From: Steromphala cineraria
Lineage: Eukaryota; Mollusca; Gastropoda; Trochida; Trochidae
NCBI GenBank assembly: GCA_916613615.1
Contig: OU744731.1
Span: forward strand, 15,754,726-15,818,725
DNA length: 64,000 bases
Reading direction: 5' to 3'
Shown here piece by piece: positions 25,431-38,422 of the stretch. Numbering within the stretch: position 1 is the stretch's first letter; the number at the start of each line of letters is the position of its first letter. Below the pieces are notes generated by a model that worked only from the letters and a program-made list of their open reading frames with translations, was not told the origin of the DNA and searched no databases. The position numbers were made by a program, and so were the translations under genes.

Positions 25431-25791
25431 ATGTTAAAATCGCCGAAAAAAAAAAAAAATCTTTATGTCCACATATTTCTTTTAATATCAACTTTTATAT
25501 GATAATGATCTGTAGTGAACTTGTTCATCTATCATTGTAGAACAGAATAAATCAAACAGATTTCATTTTTGACATTTCCTGTCAGAGTTCTGTCCCTCTG
25601 AACGTAACAATGTTAAAATCGCCCAAAAAAATTAAAATATCTCTTTATGTCCACATATTTCCTTTAATATCAACTTTTATATGATAATGATCTGTAGTGA
25701 ACTTGTTCATGTATCATTGTAGAACAGAATAAATCAAACAGATTTCATTTTTGACATTTCCTTTCAGAGTTCTGTCCCTCTGAACGTAACA
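25431..25791 (+). repeat. About 180-bp internal tandem duplication
   Basis: Two direct copies of 179 and 182 bp inside one A module. They differ by a homopolymer run (a14 against a7) and a few substitutions. Confidence 0.85.
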
Positions 25792-26312
25792 AGAAAAATG
25801 ACACTTCAAAAAAATGTCGAATTCCAAGGACAGATAACTCGAGTAACAGGTCAAAAATTAAAAGTTCGCTCTCATAGCGTTTTAACACACTCATTAAGCT
25901 ATCTAACGAGCTATGACACTAGTCTGTATGTATTGCAGTTAGTGAGGAGAAGATTTTCAAAGTCGCGTACCGTGAGAACCGCGAAATTTCAGAAAATTTT
26001 AAGTTTTTCGAAAATAGGAAAAAATCTAATTATACGGCCGAAAACCGCTATGGGCTTAATCGATAAGGCATGTTGTTGCCCACATTTTGGTGAAAGTATT
26101 TTGAATTTATCTTCCATAGTTACCGAGAAATCGATGTTTGACGTTTTTTCGTTTAAGGGGAGATAACTCAAAAACAAATTCGAAATTCAAAAATCGCCCA
26201 TGTCATTCCATAATTTGGGTCAAACTCTACAATCCCTGAAAGTTTCATGAAAATCGGCTCGTCAATAACGTCAGAAATGTTGACAGAAAAGACGTCCAAA
26301 TAATAATAATAA

Positions 26313-26360
26313 TAATCCGGATAATAACAATAGGTCTTTGACTTTCGTCTGAAGACCTAA
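26313..26360 (+). repeat. Hairpin module, one copy
   Basis: TTTC-loop form, preceded by aataatccggataataac. It precedes a P1 head. Confidence 0.85.
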
Positions 26361-27495
26361 CTAGGACTGCCGCGGCAGTACTTAGGTCTTCAAGATTCCT
26401 GTTTGACCTTCACATACTGTTTGACCTTCACATGGCTTTTTGTCTAAGAGGTAAACAGTAACTAATACATTATCAAAATTACCATGTTTTACTTGATATT
26501 CAACGTTTAAGCCTTTACAGAAAATTCAACATGGCTGCAAACATGAATCATCTCAGGTTATACAGTCTTGTTGCTGCCTGATGATAGATAAAACATTGCC
26601 TAGTGTTTTATTGCCAATGAACTACAGTTTTTCAATCATAAATGTATCATAATCATTCAAAACGAAAGTAGGATTGACCACATTTAAATGCTCCGAATTT
26701 CAATGTTAATGTTTAATCTAATTTTAATGAGATTTATCCAAGATTGTATGCTCTTTTATGTTTCATTTGATATATAGAACAAGTATTTATCATGTGTCGT
26801 TGGTTTACAAGAGTTTTTCAAACATACCCACCAAAACACCCGTTTTCCAAAATGCAAAGTTTGACCCTTCCTCAGGACCGGAAATGACTGTTCGCGATCG
26901 ATTTTATTCTTTTATCTTGAAGACCTTGCCAATGTCTAACTCTCATGCAAAAATCATTGAATTCTAAGGTCTGGTTTTTGAGTTATCTGACCATGAAGTT
27001 GGCGATTTTTCGATTTTGGTCAACTTTGAAAGGTCACAGCACAAAAAGTATTAACGTTAGCACCATTAAACTTAAAAACTTTTGTCAACAATACTCCAGC
27101 TACATTCAGTATGAATTTCAGCTCTGTAGTGCAAGTATCTTCAGAGGAGAAGATTGTCAAAGGCGGGTGGGGTCGGAAACGGTGAAAATTGCACTAAAAG
27201 CAAAATGGCGGCCAAAGCAAGTGACCTACGAATTTGTCCTGATTTCCTTTTCTTCATTATTTTTCATTGCGCTTGTTTTAAAAAAAAAATTAAGTCTCTA
27301 AGTGCATTTTGAAAAAAAAATCAATGTTAAATTTTCGATTTTGGATTCGAACTGGACCCTTAATGTACGAGTCGATTTTGCCCAAAAGCTTAGCATGTCG
27401 ATTCCAGGTTAAGAGGTATCTGCATGTCAGGTTTGGGCGAATTTGGAGCAGCCGTTTGGTCAGAATCTTCGTCACAAAAAAAGTACAAATAATAA
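26361..27495 (+). repeat. B-type module, P1 head, 1135 bp
   Basis: Long B body. At 27202-27225 the YY1-like site is AAAATGGCGGC and the E-box is broken (CAAGTG). The (TAA)n is only about 10 bp. Confidence 0.9.
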
Positions 27496-28408
27496 CTAGG
27501 ACTGCCGCGGCAGTACTTAGGTCTTCAAGATTCCTGTTTGACCTTCACATACTGTTTGACCTTCACATGCATGTTTGAGGTTTAAACCATACCGACAAAA
27601 ACATCATTTTTTAAAATGCAAAGTTTGACCCTTCCTCCTGACCGGAAGTGACTGTTCGCGAGCGATTTTATTCTTGTATCTTGAAGGCCTTGCTCATGTC
27701 TAAGTCTCATGCAAAAATCATTAAGTTCTATGGTCTGGTTTTTGAGTTATCTGCCCTTGAAGTTGGCGATTTTGCGATTTTTGTCAACTTTGAAAGGTCA
27801 CAGTAAAAAAAGTATGAAGGTTAGGTCTTTCAAAATTAGGAATTCAAGAAAGCAATACCTCAACTACATTCAGTATGAATTTCAGCTCTGTAGTGCAAGT
27901 ATCTTCAGAGGAGAAGATTGTCAAAGGCGGGTGGGGTCGAAAACGGTGAAAATTGCACTAAAAGCAAAATGGCGGCCAAAGCACGTGACCTACGAATTTG
28001 TCCTGATTTCCTTTTTTTCATTATTTTTCATTGCGCTTCATTTAAAAAAACATTTAAGTCTCTAAGTGCATTTTGAAAAAAAAAACAATGTTAAATTTTC
28101 GATTTTGGATTCGAACTGGACCTTTAATGTACGACGCGATTTTGCCCAAAAGCTTAGCATGTCGATTCCAGGGTAAGGGCTATCAGCTGTGAAAGTTTGG
28201 GCGGATTTAGAGAAGCCGTTTGAGCTGTAGCTCGTTCACAAAAATTGTACAAAGAATAATAATAATAAGAACTTGATGAAAACGGATAAAAACAATAGGT
28301 CTTCCAGACTTTGTCTTGAAGACCTAATAATAATAGAAAAAAAAGAAAAGAACTTGAAGAAATCGGATAAAAACAATAGGTCTTCACGACTTTGTCTTGA
28401 AGACCTAA
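27496..28408 (+). repeat. B-type module, P1 head, 913 bp
   Basis: Short B body with CACGTG intact (27966-27989). Two hairpin modules of different loop forms at the end. Confidence 0.9.
28270..28408 (+). repeat. Hairpin modules, two copies
   Basis: The first has AGGTCTTCCAGAC as its left arm and the second AGGTCTTCACGAC, with loop TTT in both. They are separated by an a-rich spacer, taataatagaaaaaaaag. Confidence 0.85.
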
Positions 28409-28714
28409 CTAGGACTGCCGCGGCAGTACTTAGGTCTTCAAGATTCCTGTTTGACCTTCACATACTGTTTGACCTTGACATGACGTTTTTTCTGAGATTT
28501 AAAAAGTAACTAATACATTATCAAAATGACCACATTTCACTTGATACTCAACGTTTAGGCCTGTATTTGTGTATGTACTTTGATAGACATTAATTTCAAA
28601 TTCGAATCCAAAATCCTAATGCATAAAAAATATATTTTATGCCATTTAACTCCAATGCGACCAAAATATGTTCTACCTAAGCAAAAAAATAACAAATTTG
28701 ATCTGCAAAAGTTT

Positions 28715-28795
28715 GTCGGCTGAAGCCGGATTTGAACCCTAAAAGTTAGCACTCTGAATTCAGAAGCGAAGGCCTTAACCACTCGACAAGGAAGC
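28715..28795 (-). pseudogene. tRNA-like sequence in C module
   Basis: Fourth copy; one change in the central stem (cagaagcg for cagaggcg on the plus strand). A-box-like and B-box motifs are intact. Confidence 0.55.
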
Positions 28796-29068
28796 TAGCT
28801 GTCTTTGGATTGGAATTTTAGCACTAAGACTTAAGATTCACGAAGGCACAACAAACAATCTCGCATCCAAGAATGAATTCATTGTATGGAGGGGTGCTTT
28901 TGGGCGTTTTGAGCTGTTTGATGTGTTGTTTGAGGTCAGAACGTGCTTTTGACCATTTCGAGCTCTTTGGTGTGTTGTTTTAGGTCGAAAATACGATGTC
29001 TAGCGAGGCTAGCGCTGTTCTGAGTTCAGAGAACGTTGTAGCGACGTCTTCCGGTGTCCCGTGGCCGT

Positions 29069-29320
29069 ATGCACGGATTTAGTGACCAAAATCGAATGTA
29101 CATGACTGGACAGCGTGTTTGCATGAAATTTCTACAAGCACAAAGTGTAGAACATGCGGCCGGGAGGAAATGCATATTTCAAAGTTCAGGAGGACGACAG
29201 GCATTTTGGAAAAGAGAGTTAATCGAGGACGTCACACCCTTGCGAGTGGAATCTGCCGAGCATTTAGGCAGGAATCAGGACGGCCTCCCTTTATCTAATG
29301 ACCAAGAGCCCAAGAGCTGA
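29069..29320 (+). other. Small ORF in C module, 83 codons
   Basis: Same frame as 7501-7791 but CMKC reads CMKF. It stops 13 codons earlier because the second cccaagagc of the triplicated blocks is absent. Confidence 0.2.
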
Positions 29321-30814
29321 TAGTGGCCGTCGTTATGCCCTTTTCAATTAAGGGAAGGTACATTTGCTTGTACCTACGCACTGACCCGTGCCTTTGGTCT
29401 TGAAAATAAATCTTGACCATAAAGGCTTTCAAAGTGTGTTAAGTCCACTTGCACGATTTGTTGTCAGTCCCAAACAAAGAGTTTAATTGACAATAAGAAG
29501 AGCTTTTCTTCACATAGCTTTTTCTTCTAAAATAAGTATTGTTGAATGTACACAATTTCATTGTTATTTAAATGTATCAAATCTATCAGTGTAAAGTTTT
29601 TCTAGTTTTTCCCCAAAATTAACCGTGCAGCATTCCTATCTGCCGAACCATTAGAGACATTTCAAAATTGATTTTACCATTGTTTAGAGGAGAGATTTGT
29701 CTTTATTCGCATACATTATTTGTTTATGAGCATGAAAAAGTAAAGAAACGGTGATCGATGCGACATCTGCCGCAAATATCAAGCTTTATCTAAACAAATT
29801 AGATAATTTAGGTTATGAGTCATTTACTGTGAACAATTTTATAATGAAATGCTACACAAAAGGTTTTTGTCTTCAACAAGCGTAGCCATCGATGTATAGT
29901 ATGTGTTCCTAGTGTTTTATTGTCAATGAAGTAAAAATTTTCAATCATTCTTATATCAGAATCCTTCAAAACGCAAATAGGATTGACCACATTCAATTGC
30001 TCCGAATTTCAATGTAATGTTTAATCTAATTTTAATGAGATTTATCGCCGATTGTATGATCTTTTGGCTTTCTAATGAGATATAGAACAATCAATTATCA
30101 TGTGTCATTAATTGGCACTGAGTATTCAAACATAACCACTAAAACATCAATTTTCCAAAATGCAAACTTTGACCCTTCCTCCTGACCGGACATGACTGTT
30201 CGCGAGCGATTTTATTCTTTTATCTGAAAGACCTTGCTTATGTCTAAGTCTCATGCAAAAATCATTAAGTTCTAAGGTCTGGTTTTTGAGTTATCTGCCC
30301 TTGAAGTTGGCGATTTTGGGATTTTGGTCAACTTTGAAAGGTCACAGCACAAAAAGTATCAAGGTTAGGTCTTACAACTTTACGATTGGAAGAAAACAAT
30401 ACCTCAGCTACATTCAGTATGAATTTCAGCTCTGTAGTGCAAGTATCTTCAGAGGAGAAGATTGTCAAAGGCGGGTGGGGTAAGAAACGGTGAAAATTGC
30501 AATAAAAGCAAAATGGCGGCCAAAGCACGTGACCTACGAATTTGCCATGATTTACTTTTTTTCATTAATTTTCATTGCGCTTCTTTTAAAAAAAAATTCA
30601 AGTCTCTAAGTGCATTTTGAAAAAAAAATCAATGTTAAATTTTCGACTTTGGATTCGAACTGGACCTTTAATGTACGAGTCGATTTTGCCCAAAAGCTTC
30701 GCACGTCGATTCCAGGTTAAGAGGTATCTCCATGTCAAGTTTGGGCGAAATTGGAGCAGCCGTTTGGTCAGAATCGTTCTCACAAAAAAAGTACAAATAA
30801 TAATAATAATAAGA

Positions 30815-30920
30815 AACTTGAAGAAATCGGATAAAAACAATAGGTCTTCACGACTTTGTCTTGAAGACCTAATAATCCGGATAATAACAATAGGTCTTTG
30901 ACTTTCGTCTGAAGACCTAA
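30815..30920 (+). repeat. Hairpin modules, two copies
   Basis: One TTT-loop copy with the aacttgaagaaatcggat lead, then one TTTC-loop copy with the tccggataataac lead. Confidence 0.85.
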
Positions 30921-31227
30921 CTAGGATTGACGCTTCAATACTTAGGTCTTCAAGATTCCTGTTTGACCTTCACATACTGTTTGACCTTGACATGACGTTT
31001 TTTCTGAGATTTAAAAAGTAACTAATACATTATCAAAATGACCACATTTCACTTGATACTCAACGTTTAGGCCTGTATTTGTGTATGTACTTTGATAGAC
31101 ATTAATTTCAAATTCGAATCCAAAATCCTAATGCATAAAAAAATATATTTTATGCCATTTAACTCCAATGCGACCAAAATATGTTCTACCTAAGCAAAAA
31201 AATAACAAATTCGATCTGCAAAAGTTT

Positions 31228-31308
31228 GTCGGCTGAAGCCGGATTTGAACCCTAAAAGTTAGCACTCTGAATTCAGAGGCGAAGGCCTTAACCACTCGAC
31301 AAGGAAGC
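31228..31308 (-). pseudogene. tRNA-like sequence in C module
   Basis: Fifth copy, with A-box-like and B-box motifs intact. Confidence 0.55.
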
Positions 31309-31581
31309 TAGCTGTCTTTGGATTGGAATTTTAGCACTAAGACTTTAGATTCACGAAGGCACAACAAACAATCTCGCATCCAAGAATGAATTCATTGTAT
31401 GGAGGGGTGCTTTTGGGCGTTTTGAGCTGTTTGATGTGTTGTTTGAGGTCAGAACGTGCTTTTGACCATTTCGAGCTCTTTGGTGTGTTGTTTTAGGTCG
31501 AAAATACGATGTCTAGCGAGGCTAGCGCTGTTCTGAGTTCAGGGAACGTTGTAGCGACGTCTTCCGGTGTCCCGTGGCCGT

Positions 31582-31833
31582 ATGCACGGATTTAGTGACC
31601 AAAATCGAATGTACATGACTGGACAGCGTGTTTGCATGAAATGTCTACAAGCACAAAGTGTAGAACATGCGGCCGGGAGGAAATGCATATTTCAAAGTTC
31701 AGGAGGACGACAGGCATTTTGGAAAAGAGAGTTAATCGAGGACGTCACACCCTTGCGAGTGGAATCTGCCGAGCATTTAGGCAGGAATCAGGACGGCCTC
31801 CCTTTATCTAATGACCAAGAGCCCAAGAGCTGA
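31582..31833 (+). other. Small ORF in C module, 83 codons
   Basis: Same frame as 7501-7791, CMKC intact, short C terminus as in the copy at 29069. Confidence 0.2.
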
Positions 31834-33322
31834 TAGTGGCCGTCGTTATGCCCTTTTCAATTAAGGGAAGGTACATTTGCTTGTACCTACGCACTGACCC
31901 GTGCCTTTGGTCTTGAAAATAAATCTTGACCATAAAGGCTTTCAAAGTGTGTTTAGTCCACTTGCACGATTTGTCGTCAGTCCCAAACAAAGAGTTTAAT
32001 TGACAATTAGAAGAGCTTTTCTTCACATAGCTTTTTCTTCTAAAATAAGTATTGTTGAATGTACACAATTTCATTGTTATTTAAATGTATCAAATCTATC
32101 AGTGTAAAGTTTTTCTAGTTTTTCCCCAAAATTAACCGTGCAGCATTCCTATCTGCCGAACCATTAGAGACATTTCAAAATTGATTTTACCATTGTTTAG
32201 AGGAGAGATTTGTCTTTATTTGCATACATTATTTCTTTATGAGCATTGAAAAGTAAAGAAACGGTGAGCGATGCGACATCTGCCGCAAATATCAAGCTTT
32301 ATCTAAAAAAATTAGATAATTTAGCTTATGAGTCATTTACTGTGAACAATTTTATAATGAAGTACTACACAAAAGGTTTTTGTCTTCAACAAGCGTAGCC
32401 ATCGATGTATAGTATGTTTTCCTAGTGTTTTATGGTCAATGAAGTACAATTTTTCAATCATTCTTATATCAGAATCCTTCAAAACGCAAATAGGATTGAC
32501 CACATTCAAATGCTCCGAATTTCAATGTAATGTTTAATCTAATTTTGATGAGATTTATCGCAGATTGTATGATCTTTTGGCTTTCTAATGACATATAGAA
32601 CAATCAATTATCATGTGTCATTAATTGGCACTGAGTATTCAAACATAACCACTAAAACATCAATTTTCCAAAATACAAACTTTGACCCTTCCTCCTGACC
32701 GGACATGACTGTTCGCGAGCGATTTTATTCTTTTATCTGAAAGACCTAGCTTATGTGTAAGTCTCATGCAAAAATCATTAAGTTCTAAGGTCTGGTTTTT
32801 TAGTTATCTGCCCTTGAATTTTGCGATTTTTAGATTTTGGTCAACTTTGAAAGGTCACAGCACGGAAAGTATTGTAGTTAAGTACTTTAAAAGAAAAGAT
32901 TTTAAACTACAATGCTTCAGCTACATTCAGTATGAATTACAGCTCTGTAGTGGAAGTATCTTCAGAGAAGAAGATTGTCAAAGGCGGGTGGGGTCGGAAA
33001 CGGTCGAAAATGCACTAAAAGCAAGATGGCGGCCAAAGCACGTGACCTACGAATTTGTCCTGATTTCCTTTTTTTCATTATTTTTCATTGCGCTTCTTTT
33101 AAAAAAAAATTCAAGTCTCTAAATGCATTTTGAAAAAAAAATCAATGTTAAATTTTCGACTTTGGATTCGAACTGGACCTTTAATGTACGAGCCGATTTT
33201 GCCCAAAAGCTTAGTTTATCGATTCCAGGGTAAGGGGTACCTGCATGTAAAGTTTGGGCGAATTTGAACAAGCGGTTTGAGCTGTAGATCTGTCACAAAA
33301 ATTGTACAAATAATAATAATAA

Positions 33323-34697
33323 CTAGGATTGACGCGTCAATACTTAGGTCTTCAAGATTCCTCTTTGACCTTCACAAAGTGTTTGACCTTCACATGACTT
33401 TTTGTCTAAGAGGTAAACAGTAGCTAATACATTATCAAAATGACCAAATTCCACTTGATATTCAGTGTAAAAGACTTTTCAGAAAAATTCATCATGGTGG
33501 TCAATGTCAGCTATGACACCATTCTTCAGAGAATATTATTCCTAGTAGCAGAAAAAAATTTGGTTAAATTATCTCTCACCGTTTTCGAGATACATGTGAT
33601 TTAACGTTGTAATGTAAAGAAAACACTGAAATTTGAAGATTTTTTTACCCCTACTCCATGTTGGCCCTTCTATCTCCTTAACTGTCAAAATTTGTATGAT
33701 AAAGTACAACATAGCAATAGTTGTGCTTGGAATGGCGTATGTAAAAATATAATCAATTAAAAGATATCTTTATTAATAAAGAAACTGTGGAACCTTGAAA
33801 TGTGCTAAAAATGAGGATTTTCCAAAAATCGCAATAATCAAGGACCGGTCATGGACAGAATTTTTTTTATCATCACTTGTTAATATTTTTTTCCGTCTAC
33901 TCATTACATCTGCTTCACAAAACATCAATGATAAAATTTCTATCTGTAACAGTTTTGAAACTAAAATTCTCAAAGTAAAATAACCCTCGAAAACTGTTAA
34001 AATTGCCGAAAAATGTAAAAAATCTGTTTATATCCACATATTTCCTTTAATATCAACTTTTATATGATAATGATCTGTAGTGAATTTCTTCAACTATCAT
34101 TGTAGAACGGAATGCATCAAACAGATTTCATTTTTGACATTTCCTTACAGAGTGGTGCCCCTTTGAACGTGACGCATAAAAATCCTTAATTTCAAAAGAT
34201 CATTTTTGAAACTGCTGTAGCTCAAAAACGGATGAAAATAGATGCTAAAAGGTGAATATCGTTTAAACAGCATTCATTCAGCTTTCAAATGAGCTATAGC
34301 ATGCGTCTATATGTATTACCGTTAGTGAGGAGAAGATTTTCAAAGACGCGTACCCTCAGAACCTCGAAATTACACCAAAATTTCAGTTTTTCGAAAATAG
34401 AAAAAAATCTATTTATACGGCCGTAAACCGCTATGGGCTAAATCAATAGGGAATTGTGTTGCCCACACTTTGGTGAAAGTTTTATGAAATTATCTCCCAT
34501 AGTTACCGAGAAATTGAGGTTTGAAGTTTTTCCTTTAAGGGGAGATAACTCAAAACCAAAATTGAAATTCAAAAATCTGGCTCGTGCATGTCTAAGTTAG
34601 GTCATACTCTACAATCCCTGAAAGTTTCATGAAAATCTGTTCGTTGATAACTTCAGAAATGACTGAACAAAAAACGTCCAAATAATAATAATAATAA
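33323..34697 (+). repeat. A-type module, P2 head, 1375 bp
   Basis: A body, very similar to the next module but with scattered differences (for example aaacagtagc against aaacattagc, and tttttttacccc against tttgtttacccc). Confidence 0.9.
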
Positions 34698-36055
34698 CTA
34701 GGATTGACGCGTCAATACTTAGGTCTTCAAGATTCCTCTTTGACCTTCACAAAGTGTTTGACCTTCACATGACTTTTTGTCTAAGAGGTAAACATTAGCT
34801 AATACATTATCAAAATGACCAAATTCCACTTGATATTCAGTGTAAAAGACTTTTCAGAAAAATTCATCATGGTGGCCAATGTCAGCTATGACACCATTCT
34901 TCAGAGAATATTATTCCTAGTAGCAGAAAAAAATTTGGTTAAATTATCTCTCACCGTTTTCGAGATACATGTGATTTAACGTTGTAATGTAAAGAAAACA
35001 CTGAAATTTGAAGATTTGTTTACCCCTACTCCATGTTGGCCCTTCTATCTCCTTAACTATCAAAATTTGTATGATAAAGTACAACATAGCAATAGTTGTG
35101 CTTGGAATGGCGTATGTAAAAATATAATCAATTAAAAGATATCTCTATTAATAAAGAAACTGTGGAACCTTGAAATGTGCTAAAAATGAGGATTTTCCAA
35201 AAATCGCAATAATCAAGGACCGGTCATGGACAGAATTTTTTTTATCATCACTTGTTAATATTTTTTTCCGTCTACTCATTACATCTGCTTCACAAAACAT
35301 CAATGATAAAATTTCTATCTGTAACAGTTTTGAAACTAAAATTCTCAAAGTAAAATAACCCTCGAAAACTGTTAAAATTGCCGAAAAATGTAAAAAATCT
35401 CTTTATGTCCACATATTTCCTTTAATATCAACTTTTATATGATAATGATCTGTAGTGAATTTCTTCAACTATCATCGTAGAACGGAATGCATCAAACAGA
35501 TTTCATTTTTGACATTTCCTTACAGAGTGGTGCCCCTTTGAACGTGACGCATAAAAATCCTTAATTTCAAAAGATCATTTTTGAAACTGCTGTAGCTCAA
35601 AAACGGATGAAAATAGATGCTAAAAGGTGAATATCGATTAAACAGCATTCATTCAGCTTTCAAATGAGCTATAGCATGCGTCTATATGTATTACCGTTAG
35701 TGAGGAGAAGATTTTCAAAGACGCGTACCCTCAGAACCTCGAAATTACACCAAAATTTCAGTTTTTCGAAAATAGAAAAAAATCTATTTATACGGCCGTA
35801 AACCGCTATGGGCTTAATCAATAGGGAATTGTGTTGCCCATACTTTGGTGAAAGTTTTATGAAATTATCTCCCATAGTTACCGAGAAATTGAGGTTTGAA
35901 GTTTTTCCTTTAAGGGGAGATAACTCAAAACCAAAATCGAAATTCAAAAATCTGGCTCGTGCATGTCTAAGTTAGGTCATACTCTACAATCCCTGAAAGT
36001 TTCATGAAAATCTGTTCGTTGATTACTTCAGAAATGACTGAACAAAAAACGTCCA

Positions 36056-36088
<33 letters not shown>

Positions 36089-36252
36089 CCGGATAATAAC
36101 AATAGGTCTTCTAGACTTTGTCTTGAAGACCTAATAATAGGAAATCGGATAAAAACAATAGGTCTTCACGACTTTGTCTTGAAGACCTAATAATCCGGAC
36201 GATAACAATAGGTCTTCAGACTTTCGTCTTGAAGACCTAATAATAATAATAA
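34698..36252 (+). repeat. A-type module, P2 head, 1555 bp
   Basis: The first 1,370 bp match 37048 onward at an exact offset of 2,350 bp with no difference noticed. A long (TAA)n and three hairpin modules (36086-36240) follow. Confidence 0.9.
36086..36240 (+). repeat. Hairpin modules, three copies
   Basis: Left arms read AGGTCTTCTAGAC, AGGTCTTCACGAC and AGGTCTTCAGAC, with loops TTT, TTT and TTTC. All three keep GAAGACCT on the right. A further taataataataa separates them from the next head. Confidence 0.85.
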
Positions 36253-37047
36253 CTAGGACTGCCGCGGCAGTACTTAGGTCTTCAAGATTTCTGTTTGACC
36301 TTCACATACTGTTTGACCTTCACATGCATGTTTGACCTTCACATGCATGTTTGTTAAAGAGATTTAAACCATACCGACCAAAACATCACTTTTTAATATG
36401 CAAAGTTTGACCCTTCCTCCTGACCGGAAGTGACTGTTCGCGAGCGATTTTATTCTTTTATCTTGAAGACCTTGCTCATGTCTAACTGTCATGCAAAAAT
36501 CATTAAGTTCTAAGGTCTGGTTTTTTAGTTATCTGCCCTTGAAGTTTGCGATTTTGAGATTTTGGTCAACTTTGAAAGGTCACAGCACAAAAAGTATTGT
36601 AGTTAAGTACTTTAAAAGAAAAGATTTTAAACTACAATGCTTCAGCTACATTCAGTATGAATTACAGCTCTGTAGTGCAAGTATCTTCAGAGAAGAAGAT
36701 TGTCAAAGGCGGGTGGGGTCGGAAACGGTCGAAAATGCACTAAAAGCAAGATGGCGGCCAAAGCAGGTGACCTACGAATTTGTCCTGATTTCCTTTTTTG
36801 CATTATTTTTCATTGCGCTTCTTTTAAAAAAAAATTCAAGTCTCTAAGTGCATTTTGAAAAAAAAATCAATGTTAAATTTTCGACTTTGGATTCGAACTG
36901 GACCTTTAATGTACGAGCCGATTATGCCCAAAAGCTTAGTTTATCGATTCCAGGGTAAGGGGTACCTGAATGTCAAGTTTGGGCGAATTTGAACAAGCGG
37001 TTTGAGCTGTAGATCTCTCACAAAAATTGTACAAATAATAATAATAA
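36253..37047 (+). repeat. B-type module, P1 head, 795 bp
   Basis: Short B body with AAGATGGCGGC but a broken E-box (CAGGTG) at 36748-36771. Confidence 0.9.
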
Positions 37048-38422
37048 CTAGGATTGACGCGTCAATACTTAGGTCTTCAAGATTCCTCTTTGACCTTCAC
37101 AAAGTGTTTGACCTTCACATGACTTTTTGTCTAAGAGGTAAACATTAGCTAATACATTATCAAAATGACCAAATTCCACTTGATATTCAGTGTAAAAGAC
37201 TTTTCAGAAAAATTCATCATGGTGGCCAATGTCAGCTATGACACCATTCTTCAGAGAATATTATTCCTAGTAGCAGAAAAAAATTTGGTTAAATTATCTC
37301 TCACCGTTTTCGAGATACATGTGATTTAACGTTGTAATGTAAAGAAAACACTGAAATTTGAAGATTTGTTTACCCCTACTCCATGTTGGCCCTTCTATCT
37401 CCTTAACTATCAAAATTTGTATGATAAAGTACAACATAGCAATAGTTGTGCTTGGAATGGCGTATGTAAAAATATAATCAATTAAAAGATATCTCTATTA
37501 ATAAAGAAACTGTGGAACCTTGAAATGTGCTAAAAATGAGGATTTTCCAAAAATCGCAATAATCAAGGACCGGTCATGGACAGAATTTTTTTTATCATCA
37601 CTTGTTAATATTTTTTTCCGTCTACTCATTACATCTGCTTCACAAAACATCAATGATAAAATTTCTATCTGTAACAGTTTTGAAACTAAAATTCTCAAAG
37701 TAAAATAACCCTCGAAAACTGTTAAAATTGCCGAAAAATGTAAAAAATCTCTTTATGTCCACATATTTCCTTTAATATCAACTTTTATATGATAATGATC
37801 TGTAGTGAATTTCTTCAACTATCATCGTAGAACGGAATGCATCAAACAGATTTCATTTTTGACATTTCCTTACAGAGTGGTGCCCCTTTGAACGTGACGC
37901 ATAAAAATCCTTAATTTCAAAAGATCATTTTTGAAACTGCTGTAGCTCAAAAACGGATGAAAATAGATGCTAAAAGGTGAATATCGATTAAACAGCATTC
38001 ATTCAGCTTTCAAATGAGCTATAGCATGCGTCTATATGTATTACCGTTAGTGAGGAGAAGATTTTCAAAGACGCGTACCCTCAGAACCTCGAAATTACAC
38101 CAAAATTTCAGTTTTTCGAAAATAGAAAAAAATCTATTTATACGGCCGTAAACCGCTATGGGCTTAATCAATAGGGAATTGTGTTGCCCATACTTTGGTG
38201 AAAGTTTTATGAAATTATCTCCCATAGTTACCGAGAAATTGAGGTTTGAAGTTTTTCCTTTAAGGGGAGATAACTCAAAACCAAAATCGAAATTCAAAAA
38301 TCTGGCTCGTGCATGTCTAAGTTAGGTCATACTCTACAATCCCTGAAAGTTTCATGAAAATCTGTTCGTTGATTACTTCAGAAATGACTGAACAAAAAAC
38401 GTCCAAATAATAATAATAATAA
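37048..38422 (+). repeat. A-type module, P2 head, 1375 bp
   Basis: Duplicate of 34698-36067 with a shorter (TAA)n and no hairpin modules. Confidence 0.9.

Larger units (their letters stand above)
24872..26360 (+). repeat. A-type module with internal duplication, P2 head, 1489 bp
   Basis: The segment from atgttaaaatcgcc to ctgaacgtaaca is present twice, at 25431-25609 and 25610-25791. The copies have diverged slightly. Part of the upstream middle is missing, so total length stays near that of other A modules. One hairpin module lies at 26313-26360. Confidence 0.85.
28409..30920 (+). repeat. C-type module, P1 head, 2512 bp
   Basis: Diverged C module. The YY1-like site is AAAATGGCGGC with CACGTG at 30510-30533. 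The right half (from about 29985) is a B body with aatcaattatcatgtgtcat instead of the usual version. Two hairpin modules follow. Confidence 0.9.
30921..33322 (+). repeat. C-type module with imperfect head, 2402 bp
   Basis: The head palindrome reads attgacgcttcaat (30926-30939), a P2 sequence with one broken pair. The text after it (caagattcctgtttgacc) and the body are of the P1/C class. AAGATGGCGGC/CACGTG at 33023-33046. Confidence 0.9.
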
